This document shows positions 37,729-46,143 of a DNA stretch of 64,000 nucleotides, in pieces. A model generated the notes under the pieces. The model did not search any database. It saw nothing but the letters and a program-made list of their open reading frames with translations, and was not told the DNA's origin. Positions within the stretch are counted from its first letter, which is position 1, and every line of letters begins with the position of its first letter. The position numbers were made by a program, and so were the translations under genes. This stretch comes from Jhaorihella thermophila (GTDB taxonomy: Bacteria; Pseudomonadota; Alphaproteobacteria; Rhodobacterales; Rhodobacteraceae): positions 124,001-188,000 of the forward strand of contig NZ_FNVD01000002.1 of the NCBI RefSeq assembly GCF_900108275.1. Direction: 5' to 3'.

Positions 37729-38655
37729 TCAGTCCGCGCGCGGTTCGCCCACGCGCATGATTTCCCATTCTAGCCTGATGCCGCTTGAATCGTAAACCTT
37801 TTTTCGCACCTCTTCGCCCAGACCTTCGAGGTCGGCGGCCGTGGCGCCCCCTGCATTCGTCAGAAAGTTGGCGTGCTTTTCGTTCATGACCGCCCCGCCC
37901 CGGCGCGCCCCGCGCATGCCGGCATCGTCGATCAACTTCCACGCCTTCAGGTCGTGCACGTCGTCGGCGCGCCCGGTCGAGGAAAACCCCGCGGGGTTGC
38001 GAAAGGTCGATCCCGCCGTGCGGTCCCTTGTCGGTTGAGTTGCGTCGCGCTTCTCAAGCTGCGCCTGCATCCGCGCGGCAAGCCTTTCGGGATCGCCCCG
38101 CGGTGCCTCGAAAGTCGCATCGACCAGCACCGCGCCATCGGGGAGGTCGGCCTGACGATAGCGGAAATCGAGATCCTCCGGCCCGAGGGTCACGATCTCT
38201 CCGCTGCGCAGCACGGCCCGGGCCGAGACGAACACGTCGGCGACATAAGTGCCATAGCAGCCCGCGTTCATCCGCACCGCCCCGCCGATGCTGCCGGGGA
38301 TGGTGCGCAGAAAGGTCAGGTCCAGCCCGCCCTCGGCCGCGCGGCGGGCCACATGGGCATCCAGCGCCGCCGCGCCCGCGGTGACGCGGGGGCCCTCGAT
38401 CGTGATGGCGTTGAACCCGCGGCCCAGCCGGATCACGACGCCCCGGATGCCGCCATCGCGGACGATGAGATTGGAGCCAACGCCCATCGGGAAAACCGGG
38501 ATCGCAGGATCCAGGTCGCGCAAAAAGGCAGCGAGATCGTCGAGATCGGCCGGCTGGAACAGCCAGTCGGCGGGACCGCCGACCCGCAGCCAGGTCAGGT
38601 CGGACAGCGGGCGGTTCGAGGTCAGGCGCCCTCTGGGTGTGGGAAGATCGCTCAT
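37729..38655 (-). CDS. murB: UDP-N-acetylenolpyruvoylglucosamine reductase
   Basis: MurB reduces UDP-GlcNAc-enolpyruvate to UDP-MurNAc with FAD and NADPH. The 308-residue protein has the FAD-binding motifs [17 protein letters not shown] and [17 protein letters not shown], and the type IIa catalytic region GSTFRNP and [18 protein letters not shown]. Upstream, the neighbour is nadK rather than murC/murG, unlike the usual division cluster; hairpin element copy 6 marks that boundary. Confidence 0.94.
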   Translation of the reverse strand: MSDLPTPRGRLTSNRPLSDLTWLRVGGPADWLFQPADLDDLAAFLRDLDPAIPVFPMGVGSNLIVRDGGIRGVVIRLGRGFNAITIEGPRVTAGAAALDAHVARRAAEGGLDLTFLRTIPGSIGGAVRMNAGCYGTYVADVFVSARAVLRSGEIVTLGPEDLDFRYRQADLPDGAVLVDATFEAPRGDPERLAARMQAQLEKRDATQPTRDRTAGSTFRNPAGFSSTGRADDVHDLKAWKLIDDAGMRGARRGGAVMNEKHANFLTNAGGATAADLEGLGEEVRKKVYDSSGIRLEWEIMRVGEPRAD

Positions 38656-38713
38656 GGGGGCGGTCTAACGAAAAGCGCGCGCCGTGGGAACCGGGTTGTC
38701 GGGCGGGCGGGGA

Positions 38714-38783
38714 AGGGAGGGGGCGCTGCCCCCTCGGCCCTTGCGGGCCTCACCCCCGGAGTATTTGCCGGCAAGATGAAGAA
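38714..38783 (+). repeat. Intergenic hairpin element, copy 6
   Basis: GGGGGC-GCT-GCCCCC and GGCCC-TTGC-GGGCC hairpins are followed by CACCCCCGGAGTATTTGCCG and GCAAGATGAAG. It lies between murB and nadK, both on the minus strand, in antisense orientation. The tail matches copies 4 and 5. Confidence 0.6.
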
Positions 38784-38790
38784 ATGGGAC

Positions 38791-39561
38791 TCAGGTGAAC
38801 TGTTCCGCGATCAGGCGCTCTTCGAGCCCGTGGCCGGGATCGAACAGCAGACGGTGGCGGATGCTGTCCTCGGAGCGGATTTCGACCCAGTCCACATCGG
38901 CGATCGCGATGGAGTCGGCGTCGGCCATGACGGGGCGTTTGTCGGCCTCGAGCACATCGAAGCGGACCACCGCCGTTTTGGGCAGCAGCGCGCCGCGCCA
39001 GCGCCGGGGGCGGAAGGCGGCGAGCGCGGTGAGCGCCAGCACGTCCGAGCCGATGGGCAGGATCGGGCCGTGGGCGGAGTAGTTGTAGGCGGTCGAGCCC
39101 GCCGGCGTTGCGAGAATCGCGCCGTCGCAGACCAGTTCCGCCAGGCGCAGGCGGCCGTCGACGGTGATGCGCAGCTTGGCCGCCTGGGGGCCGGCGCGCA
39201 GGAGCGACACCTCGTTGATCGCCAGCGCGTGGTGCAGCCTGCCCTTGCGGTCGCAGGCGGTCATGGCCAGCGGGTTCAGGACCACTTCCTCGGCCGCCTC
39301 CAGCCGCTGGGGCAGATCGGTTTCGGAATACTCGTTCATCAGAAAGCCGATGGTGCCCCGGTTCATGCCATAGACCGGCACGTCGAGATGCTGGTAGGCG
39401 TGCAGCGTGCGCAGCATGAACCCGTCGCCGCCCAGCGCCACGATCACGTCGGCCTCTTCGGGGGGGACGTTGCCATAGCGGCCGATCAGCGCGGCGCGCG
39501 CGGTCTGTGCCACCGGGGCATCACTGGCGACAAAGGCGATCTTTTCGAAACGGCGGGCCAT
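38791..39561 (-). CDS. nadK: NAD kinase
   Basis: NadK phosphorylates NAD to NADP with ATP. The 256-residue protein has the diacylglycerol-kinase-like GGDG motif in [16 protein letters not shown], the NE/D motif AINEVSLLR, and the conserved [17 protein letters not shown]. The ATG at 39561 begins the homology; an in-frame ATG at 39582 is possible. It is divergent from glyA. Confidence 0.93.
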   Translation of the reverse strand: MARRFEKIAFVASDAPVAQTARAALIGRYGNVPPEEADVIVALGGDGFMLRTLHAYQHLDVPVYGMNRGTIGFLMNEYSETDLPQRLEAAEEVVLNPLAMTACDRKGRLHHALAINEVSLLRAGPQAAKLRITVDGRLRLAELVCDGAILATPAGSTAYNYSAHGPILPIGSDVLALTALAAFRPRRWRGALLPKTAVVRFDVLEADKRPVMADADSIAIADVDWVEIRSEDSIRHRLLFDPGHGLEERLIAEQFT

Positions 39562-39676
39562 GGTGTTTCCGGTCCTGTTCATCCGGTTCCGAAACAATCA
39601 CAGCTTTCCGGTCAGCGCCAGCCATGCCGCGAGATTTCAGCGATGCGTCGCATTGGAGCCTTTTCCGGGGGCGGGG

Positions 39677-39690
39677 TTTCCTATAGGAAA
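39677..39690. promoter_or_regulatory. 14-bp palindrome upstream of glyA
   Basis: TTTCCTATAGGAAA is a perfect dyad 33 bases before the glyA start, where a -10 region would be expected (TATAGG). It could be an operator or part of the promoter. No regulator is identified. Confidence 0.4.
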
Positions 39691-39723
39691 GCCGCCATTC
39701 GACCGCTGACCATCGGAGCAGAC

Positions 39724-41019
39724 ATGAACGCGCCCAACCGTGACACCGGTTTCTTTACCGAAACCCTGGAAACCCGCGACCCCGAGATCTTTGACGCCAT
39801 CCGAAAGGAGCTTGGCCGCCAACGCGACGAGATCGAACTGATCGCGTCGGAAAACATCGTCTCTGCCGCCGTGATGGAGGCGCAAGGTTCGATCATGACC
39901 AACAAATACGCCGAAGGCTATCCCGGTCGGCGTTACTATGGCGGCTGCCAGTTCGTGGACATCGCCGAAGAACTGGCGATCGAGCGCGCCAAAAAACTGT
40001 TCAACTGCGGCTTTGCCAACGTACAGCCGCATTCGGGCAGCCAGGCCAACCAGGGCGTGTTCCAGGCCCTGCTCAAGCCGGGCGACACGATTCTGGGAAT
40101 GAGCCTGGCCGCCGGCGGCCACCTGACCCACGGCGCCGCGCCGAACCAGTCGGGCAAGTGGTTCAACGCCGTGCAATACGGCGTGCGCAAACAGGACAAC
40201 ATGCTGGACTATGACGAGGTCGAGCGGCTGGCCAGGGAGCATCAGCCCAAGCTCATCATCGCCGGCGGCTCGGCCATCCCGCGGCAGATCGACTTTGCCC
40301 GCATGCGCGAGATCGCCGACATGGTGGGCGCGTATCTGCATGTGGACATGGCACATTTCGCCGGGTTGGTGGCGGCAGGCGAGCATCCATCGCCGTTTCC
40401 ACACGCCCACGTGGTGACGACCACGACCCACAAGACCCTGCGCGGCCCGCGCGGCGGCATGATCCTGACCAATGACGAAGACATCGCCAAGAAGGTCAAC
40501 AGCGCGATTTTCCCCGGTATTCAAGGCGGGCCGCTGATGCATGTGATCGCCGCCAAGGCCGTGGCCTTTGGCGAGGCGCTGCGGCCGGAGTTCAAGACCT
40601 ACATCCGGAACGTGGTGAAAAACGCCCAGGCGCTGAGCGACCAACTGATCAAGGGCGGGCTGGACACGGTGACGCATGGCACCGACACCCATGTCGTGCT
40701 GGTGGACCTGCGACCCAAGGGGGTGAAGGGCAATGCCACCGAAAAGGCGCTGGGCCGGGCCCACATCACCTGCAACAAGAACGGCGTGCCGTTCGACCCC
40801 GAAAAGCCGACCGTGACCAGCGGCATCCGGCTGGGGTCGCCCGCCGGCACCACCCGCGGCTTCATGGAAACCGAGTTCCGCCAGATCGCCGACTGGATCA
40901 TCGAAGTGGTGGACGGGCTCGCTGCCAATGGCGAGGATGGCAACGGCGCGGTCGAGGCCAAGGTCAAGGCCGAAGTGGCCGAGCTTTGCGCGCGTTTCCC
41001 GATCTACCCGAATCTCTGA
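39724..41019 (+). CDS. glyA: Serine hydroxymethyltransferase
   Basis: GlyA interconverts serine and glycine, charging tetrahydrofolate with a one-carbon unit, using PLP. The 431-residue protein has the conserved [35 protein letters not shown] and the PLP-lysine motif [16 protein letters not shown] (Lys about residue 237). The ATG at 39724 follows CGGAGCAGAC. A long open frame in phase upstream (from 37873) is not coding. A GC-rich hairpin follows the stop. Confidence 0.96.
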   Translation: MNAPNRDTGFFTETLETRDPEIFDAIRKELGRQRDEIELIASENIVSAAVMEAQGSIMTNKYAEGYPGRRYYGGCQFVDIAEELAIERAKKLFNCGFANVQPHSGSQANQGVFQALLKPGDTILGMSLAAGGHLTHGAAPNQSGKWFNAVQYGVRKQDNMLDYDEVERLAREHQPKLIIAGGSAIPRQIDFARMREIADMVGAYLHVDMAHFAGLVAAGEHPSPFPHAHVVTTTTHKTLRGPRGGMILTNDEDIAKKVNSAIFPGIQGGPLMHVIAAKAVAFGEALRPEFKTYIRNVVKNAQALSDQLIKGGLDTVTHGTDTHVVLVDLRPKGVKGNATEKALGRAHITCNKNGVPFDPEKPTVTSGIRLGSPAGTTRGFMETEFRQIADWIIEVVDGLAANGEDGNGAVEAKVKAEVAELCARFPIYPNL

Positions 41020-41044
41020 CGGCACGAATCCGCTGACATCCGGT

Positions 41045-41073
41045 GAACGGGCGCCGCACATGGGCGCCCGTTC
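41045..41073 (+). terminator. Strong hairpin downstream of glyA, no T-tract
   Basis: GAACGGGCGCC and GGCGCCCGTTC form a perfect 11-bp stem with a seven-base loop, 25 bases after the glyA stop. There is no U-run after it, so termination is only presumed; it may protect the mRNA 3' end. Confidence 0.5.
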
Positions 41074-41196
41074 GCGCATTGACGCCCTGCACATGGCAAG
41101 TTTCTGCCGACCGGAAAAGATTCGCCGCAGATGCGCTTGATCCTCGCGTGAGGTTCCGAGCACTCGTTCATGAACACTCACGAGGGATGGTTCATC

Positions 41197-42084
41197 ATGT
41201 TGCGTTTTCCGTTGAACCGGCGTTTCGCCGGGATGGTATCCGTGATGCTCACGGCGCTGACACTCCCCCTGGCCGCACAGGCCTCCGCCGAGCTCTGCTC
41301 CGAATCGCTGGTTCGCGAGATCCCGCATCGCCCGCTGACGGCCCCCGCCGGCAGCCGGGTGATGCAGCGGCTGATGGACCGCAGCGGCCCGGAACGCGAC
41401 GCGGCGGTGGTGGATCAGATCCTGTCGGGCAATGTGCCGGATTTCCTGCGCCGACTGACTCCGGTTTCGTTGACCGGCAGGCTGGGCAATGGCCGCAAGG
41501 TTCAGGTCACGCTATGCGTGACGCCCGATTATCTGGCTGTCGGCAATGACCGCGATTTCGTGCGGGTTCCGATGGGGCTGGCGGCGGCGGCGCGGGTGGC
41601 CGACAGCCTTGGCTTCATCCTGCCCACGCCGAAAATGGTGGATGCAATCTATCAGCAGGCCAAGGTCCGCCTGGCGCCGCGCCCGATGAAGCCGGGGCGG
41701 ATGATGAGCTCCACCCCCTATCTGCTGCAGCATGACGAAACGCTGGACGCCCAGCGGCGCAGGACCGGTGGCAAGCTGACCGAACTGACTGCGGGGCAAA
41801 AAAAGGACATCGTGCTGACCACGCGCCTGCTGAGCCATCCCGGCCGGGTGGCGATCTATGGCTGGCACCGCCCGAACGGCCGTCCGATCCAGCCGCTCAG
41901 CACCGTGCACGGCGCCTTTTACGCCGATTACAGCCACGGGGTGCGGCTGGTCAGCCGGACGGCTTTCGTCAACGGCAAGCCGGTGCCGCTGGACGAGATC
42001 ATGCGCGACCGGCAGTTGGCCCCCATCGTCAGCCGCGAAGGGCCGATCCCGGACGCGACGCGCCTGATGGCGAGCCTTTACTGA
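41197..42084 (+). CDS. Secreted protein of unknown function
   Basis: I do not recognise the family. With the ATG at 41197 (GAGGGA upstream) it has 295 residues and a clear Sec signal peptide ending near LAAQASAEL. The upstream ATG at 41170 would add nine residues. The mature part includes a FLRRLTPVSLTGRLGNGRKVQVTLCVTPDYLAVG segment, and near the C terminus AIYGWHRPNGRPIQPLSTVH and FYADYSHGVRLVSR, with several His, Asp and Tyr residues that might be catalytic. It stands alone between glyA and two convergent secreted-protein genes. The location is probably periplasmic. Confidence 0.7.
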   Translation: MLRFPLNRRFAGMVSVMLTALTLPLAAQASAELCSESLVREIPHRPLTAPAGSRVMQRLMDRSGPERDAAVVDQILSGNVPDFLRRLTPVSLTGRLGNGRKVQVTLCVTPDYLAVGNDRDFVRVPMGLAAAARVADSLGFILPTPKMVDAIYQQAKVRLAPRPMKPGRMMSSTPYLLQHDETLDAQRRRTGGKLTELTAGQKKDIVLTTRLLSHPGRVAIYGWHRPNGRPIQPLSTVHGAFYADYSHGVRLVSRTAFVNGKPVPLDEIMRDRQLAPIVSREGPIPDATRLMASLY

Positions 42085-42138
42085 CCGCGACCGTCATCCA
42101 GATCGAACCGCCGCGCCCCCCGCGCGGCGGTTTCGCGT

Positions 42139-43107
42139 TCAGTCGATCGTCTTGCAGCAGCGAAAACCGAGGTGGTAATTCTCGTGGCTGGCGGGGCTCA
42201 TCACGCGGGTGCCATGCCAGAACGGCGCGCGCCACCGGCACCAGTCGGGATGGGCGCGATACTTGTCCCAGATGAACCAGCTGCCTTTCATTTCCGTCAC
42301 GCCCAGCTTTCGGCTGCCCCGGCTGGCCATCTGATCCGGCGCCATCGGCAGGTTCATGTGTTCCGCCGCGTTGCCGTGCAGATCATAGACGCCCAACTTG
42401 CTCACGCATTTCGGAAACGCGCCGGTAGGATAGGTGTTCGACCCGCAGCGATTGTATCCGCCGCCGTTGCAGGTGGGGCTTTTCGTGCTGTTCTGAGCGC
42501 AGATGCCGCGCTGGAAGGCGGGACCATAGGCCCAGCTCTTCGTGGGTTCGTATTTCCGGTTGTGGATCGCCCGCATCGCGGCCACGGACCCCGCACCAAA
42601 GGGGTAATCGGGCGGCTCGAGCGCCCCGGCGCAGGCGCCTTCCCATTCATGAGCGTCGCACAGCCGCTTGCCCATGGCCGCGCAGATCTCGGCAGCCTCC
42701 TTGGCCTTGACCCAGACCACCGGGTAGGTGCAGGGAATGTCGGGAAACTCGAACTGGTCGATGCAAGCCTTGGCGTCCTCGGGGCGTTCCTTGCGCGGAT
42801 CGTAGAGCGGCGCCATGTATTTCGCCCCACAGATCCGCTCGAACCGCTTGTTGGCATAGTCGGGTGCGCGCCTGCGGCACTGTTCGGGCGTCATCGGGTG
42901 CTTGCTGATCGCCGGGTTGCCCTGTCCGATCACCGCCGAACGGGCAAAGATGCGGCGGATCTCCTTCATCTGCGCTTCGCTCAGCCGGTGCACCTTCTGC
43001 AACTGCTGAAACAACGCCTCATTGGCCTGTTGCCGCGTCGTCTGCGCCGTGGCCGGGGCGGCCAGAACCGCGCCCGCCAAGGCCAGGCCGGTCAGGATCC
43101 GTCTCAT
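42139..43107 (-). CDS. Secreted formylglycine-generating-enzyme (SUMF1)-like protein
   Basis: The 322-residue protein has a Sec signal peptide (LALAGAVLAAPATAQ). Its mature part resembles the FGE/SUMF1 C-lectin-like fold: CIDQFEFPDIPCTYPVVWVKAKEAAEICAAMGKRLCDAHEWEGAC, YDLHGNAAEHMN and a C-terminal HLGFRCC. Many bacterial members are not sulfatase activators but are structural or ergothioneine-type enzymes, so activity is unknown. At least ten cysteines suggest disulfides. The ATG overlaps the stop of the upstream gene by four bases, so the two exported proteins are made together. Confidence 0.7.
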   Translation of the reverse strand: MRRILTGLALAGAVLAAPATAQTTRQQANEALFQQLQKVHRLSEAQMKEIRRIFARSAVIGQGNPAISKHPMTPEQCRRRAPDYANKRFERICGAKYMAPLYDPRKERPEDAKACIDQFEFPDIPCTYPVVWVKAKEAAEICAAMGKRLCDAHEWEGACAGALEPPDYPFGAGSVAAMRAIHNRKYEPTKSWAYGPAFQRGICAQNSTKSPTCNGGGYNRCGSNTYPTGAFPKCVSKLGVYDLHGNAAEHMNLPMAPDQMASRGSRKLGVTEMKGSWFIWDKYRAHPDWCRWRAPFWHGTRVMSPASHENYHLGFRCCKTID

Positions 43108-44858
43108 CCGGGGGCCTCCTTTCGCGTCACATAGAAGAAATCGCGATTGTCCGCAAAACCGATGAAGCGCGGCAGAATCCGCCCGCCGCCCATCTTCTTG
43201 TCGATCAGGGACATGCCGGGCACCATATGTGCCACATGCGTGCGCCCCCCCTGCGGCACGTAGAGCGCCAGATAGGTGTGTTCGAGCGCGTTCATGTCCA
43301 GCAACATCGCATAGTCGCAGCCATAGGCCTGAAAGGTCCGCGCCATGGCCGAAGGCGTGGCGGTCGAGAAATAGCCGTAGATCAGCCAGGTCGTCCCGGC
43401 CGACCGGGCCATGCAGGCCCCGGCGCGCAGGGTGCGCAGTTCGGCCTTGGCCGACCCCGACCAGTTCCCCGGCCCCCAGCGCGCCACCCGATCACCCGGC
43501 ACGCCCTGCCCGGTCACCGGATCGGTTTCCAGCAGCGGCACGCCGTTCTGGCGGGCAAAGTCGATGCGCGGCAAAAGCGCGTTGTCCGCCTCCGTCCACG
43601 TCTTCATGCCGATCGTGCCGTCGGTCAGGCGATAGAGCGTGGACAGCCCCGGCTGCAGCTTGCTGAAAATGGTGCCCTTTTCGATGAACCCGTAATGGTG
43701 GCCATGGTTGTAGGTGGCCATGTCGCCATACTTGAACGCCCCGTGTTCGCGCTTGAACCCGCCGGTAAAGGTGGCAACCGTCCGATTTGCGATCACCGGA
43801 TTGACCATGCCCAGCCGCACCAGCGGCGCAGCGCTGCGCACACCGTCCGGCCCCGGCATCCCGCGCGGCCGCACCGACCCCGGCGGGCGCGGCGACCAGC
43901 CCAGCGCCGGATGATCGGTGCCGACCGCATAGCCCATGTCGAGCCGGCCCAGATCAAAGGCGACCATATAGCCGGTGGCCTTGGCCTCCACCGAATCCAG
44001 CCGGTTCGTCCTACCCGGCCCCTGCAACACCTCCGGCGCGATGGCCCGCGGCTGAAAGGCGCTGGCATAGATGCCCGGCAGCCCCTTGACCGGATACCAC
44101 AGCCCGACCGCCATGCGCCCATGCGGCGTGCCCTCGAGCGCGATGTCCAGCAGCGTCGAGATCACCGGGCGCTGATCCGGCGGCGTGCTGGCCCGCATGG
44201 GCGCGGGGCCCTGTTCGGCGCGCCCGCCGCCGATCCCCAGCTCGCGGCTGGTCTCCAGCTGCGAATCCTTGAAGAACGTGTCGCGCACAAAGCGCACGAT
44301 GTCCTCGCCGCCCCAGATGTTGTCGCGCAGGAACTCCGCCGTGGCCTCGAGCGTGGTGCGCGAGCCGGTCACCTTGTTGCGCAGAAACAGCCTGCCATTG
44401 CAGACCGGCGCATAGGGCAGCGCGGTCCTGCGCGCCTCGGCCAGTTCGCGGGCGCCGTCCGCCCAGGGCCGACAGAAGGTTTCCGCACCGACCCTGCCGC
44501 GGATCACCACCGTCGGCGACGGGGTTGTTTCGAACCGAACCGATTGCGCCGCCGGGTCGGGGTTTTCAAGGTGATAGCTGTGCACCCGCCCCCTGGCGTC
44601 CGTAGCCTGCAACAGAAACCACGCATCCACCGCCGGATTCAGCGCCACGAAATGCAGCCGCAGCCCCTGCGCGGCGTCCTCGGCGTCCCATTCGGCGCGA
44701 AAGGGTTGCAGTTCGATGATGGATTTGGGGCGAACCTCTTCATAGGCCGCCCACTGGCGGGCCAGAGCCTGCGGGTCCCTTTGCGCCTCGCCGCCGGTTG
44801 CAGCCGCCCCGGTCACGGCGGCGGCAGCGATCAGAAATGCGGTTGCCAGTCGTCCCAT
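43104..44858 (-). CDS. Secreted protein with NAGPA/phosphodiester-glycosidase-like C-terminal region
   Basis: The 584-residue exported protein has a signal peptide (LATAFLIAAAAVTGAAATGG). The C-terminal third resembles phosphodiester glycosidase (NAGPA) domains: WLIYGYFSTATPSAMARTFQAYGCDYAMLLDMNALEHTYLALY, where the family often has a LDGGGS-type motif; the glycines are not kept here. The rest is not recognised. It is coupled (ATGA) to the SUMF1-like gene and follows the epimerase gene. A role in processing an envelope glycan is a guess from context. Confidence 0.6.
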   Translation of the reverse strand: MGRLATAFLIAAAAVTGAAATGGEAQRDPQALARQWAAYEEVRPKSIIELQPFRAEWDAEDAAQGLRLHFVALNPAVDAWFLLQATDARGRVHSYHLENPDPAAQSVRFETTPSPTVVIRGRVGAETFCRPWADGARELAEARRTALPYAPVCNGRLFLRNKVTGSRTTLEATAEFLRDNIWGGEDIVRFVRDTFFKDSQLETSRELGIGGGRAEQGPAPMRASTPPDQRPVISTLLDIALEGTPHGRMAVGLWYPVKGLPGIYASAFQPRAIAPEVLQGPGRTNRLDSVEAKATGYMVAFDLGRLDMGYAVGTDHPALGWSPRPPGSVRPRGMPGPDGVRSAAPLVRLGMVNPVIANRTVATFTGGFKREHGAFKYGDMATYNHGHHYGFIEKGTIFSKLQPGLSTLYRLTDGTIGMKTWTEADNALLPRIDFARQNGVPLLETDPVTGQGVPGDRVARWGPGNWSGSAKAELRTLRAGACMARSAGTTWLIYGYFSTATPSAMARTFQAYGCDYAMLLDMNALEHTYLALYVPQGGRTHVAHMVPGMSLIDKKMGGGRILPRFIGFADNRDFFYVTRKEAPG

Positions 44859-44882
44859 GCTCCTCCTTCGGGGCGCGCGTCC

Positions 44883-45926
44883 CTAGAACACCAGCCTCGC
44901 AAGCGCAAGCGCCCCCTTTTTCCACGGCACCCGATGGGTAACGCCCGAAGCCCCCGCGAAACGGTCGCGGTTGGCCACATACCAGTCGTAGTTGCGGATC
45001 AGCGCGTCCTCGTTGGAATATTTCGGCGCGAACCCCAGCCGCTGTGTGATCTTGTCGATGCTGACATAGCTGTCCGTGCCGGCAGTTTCATAGACCCACT
45101 TGTAGAGCGGCGAGAGATGCAGCGCCTCGAGCACGCGCAGGGTCCAGATCGCGGGCGCCTCTGGCAGGCCGATCACCCGCTTGCCGTGGCCTGCGCGGTC
45201 CAGCACCGCCTGAAAGCTTTCGCGCAGCGTGCCGAAGCGCGCCGCGCCCACGTTGAACGTGTCGTTGGCGACCGCTTCGTCCGCCGTGGCGGCCAGCAGA
45301 ACGGCCTGGCTCAGATCCTCGACATCCAGCAGCTGATAGAGGTTGTTGCCCGACCCCAGCACCGGGAAATTGTGGCCGGTATAGGCGAAATCGTAGAGCA
45401 GTTCGAACACGCCCAGCCGTTCGGGCCCGACAAAGGACTTGGGCCGCAGCACCGGCACGCACATGCCCCTGTCGCGGAACCGTTCGCAGATGCCTTCGGC
45501 CACCACCTTGGCCGAGCCATAGGGGCCGACCCCGTGCAGCGGGTCGTCCTCGACCAGCGGATGGTGGTCGGGGATGCCGTAGACCGCCGTGCTGGAGGTG
45601 TGGACAAAGCGCGTGATCCCCCGCGCCCGCGCGCTTTCCAGCAGGGCCGTCGTGCCATCGACGATGGACGAGGTGATCTCGTCATGATCGGCCAGCGGCA
45701 GCGCGGCTGCGCAGTGCACGACGATATCCACATCGGCAAGGGCCGCGTCGTGCAGCCGCGTGTCGCGAATGTCGCCGGTGACGATACGAACCCGGTCGGC
45801 TTCGGGGTAATCAAATGGGGCGAGGTCATAGCTGGTCACGTCATGTCCGCGCTCCAGCAGATAGCGGATCAGGTTGATCCCCATGAAGCCGGCCCCGCCG
45901 GTAACAAGAAAACGCGCTTTGGTCAT
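44883..45926 (-). CDS. NAD-dependent epimerase/dehydratase (extended SDR)
   Basis: This is a nucleotide-sugar epimerase or dehydratase-type enzyme. The 347-residue protein has the Rossmann motif VTGGAGFMGINLIRYLL, the catalytic HTSSTAVYG and the YGSAK pair (Tyr and Lys of the SDR active site). The sugar substrate is unknown. The ATG at 45926 begins MTKARFLVTGG. It is divergent from the HAD-UbiA fusion gene and 24 bases upstream of the NAGPA-like gene on the same strand, which suggests one envelope-glycan locus. Confidence 0.83.
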   Translation of the reverse strand: MTKARFLVTGGAGFMGINLIRYLLERGHDVTSYDLAPFDYPEADRVRIVTGDIRDTRLHDAALADVDIVVHCAAALPLADHDEITSSIVDGTTALLESARARGITRFVHTSSTAVYGIPDHHPLVEDDPLHGVGPYGSAKVVAEGICERFRDRGMCVPVLRPKSFVGPERLGVFELLYDFAYTGHNFPVLGSGNNLYQLLDVEDLSQAVLLAATADEAVANDTFNVGAARFGTLRESFQAVLDRAGHGKRVIGLPEAPAIWTLRVLEALHLSPLYKWVYETAGTDSYVSIDKITQRLGFAPKYSNEDALIRNYDWYVANRDRFAGASGVTHRVPWKKGALALARLVF

Positions 45927-46143
45927 GCGAAATGCCGCTGCCTCCTGTTCCTTCAGACATAGGGCCGCGCCGCCTTTCATTCCAGCGCATCCCGTGATCG
46001 GGCTTGATGCTGCCCCCTTGCGCAGGAAGGGTAAATGACCTGCATCAACAGGCTCTTGCACGGCGCCCGCAGTGACGAAAGTTTCAGGAAACTGTGTTGC
46101 CCGCGCACTTGTCGCGGCGCTTACAGCATCCCAGAGTGAAGGC

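Noticed and set aside
39562-39723. Glycine riboswitch upstream of glyA
   Set aside because: The 162-base leader lacks the conserved paired aptamer cores; only a short dyad is present.
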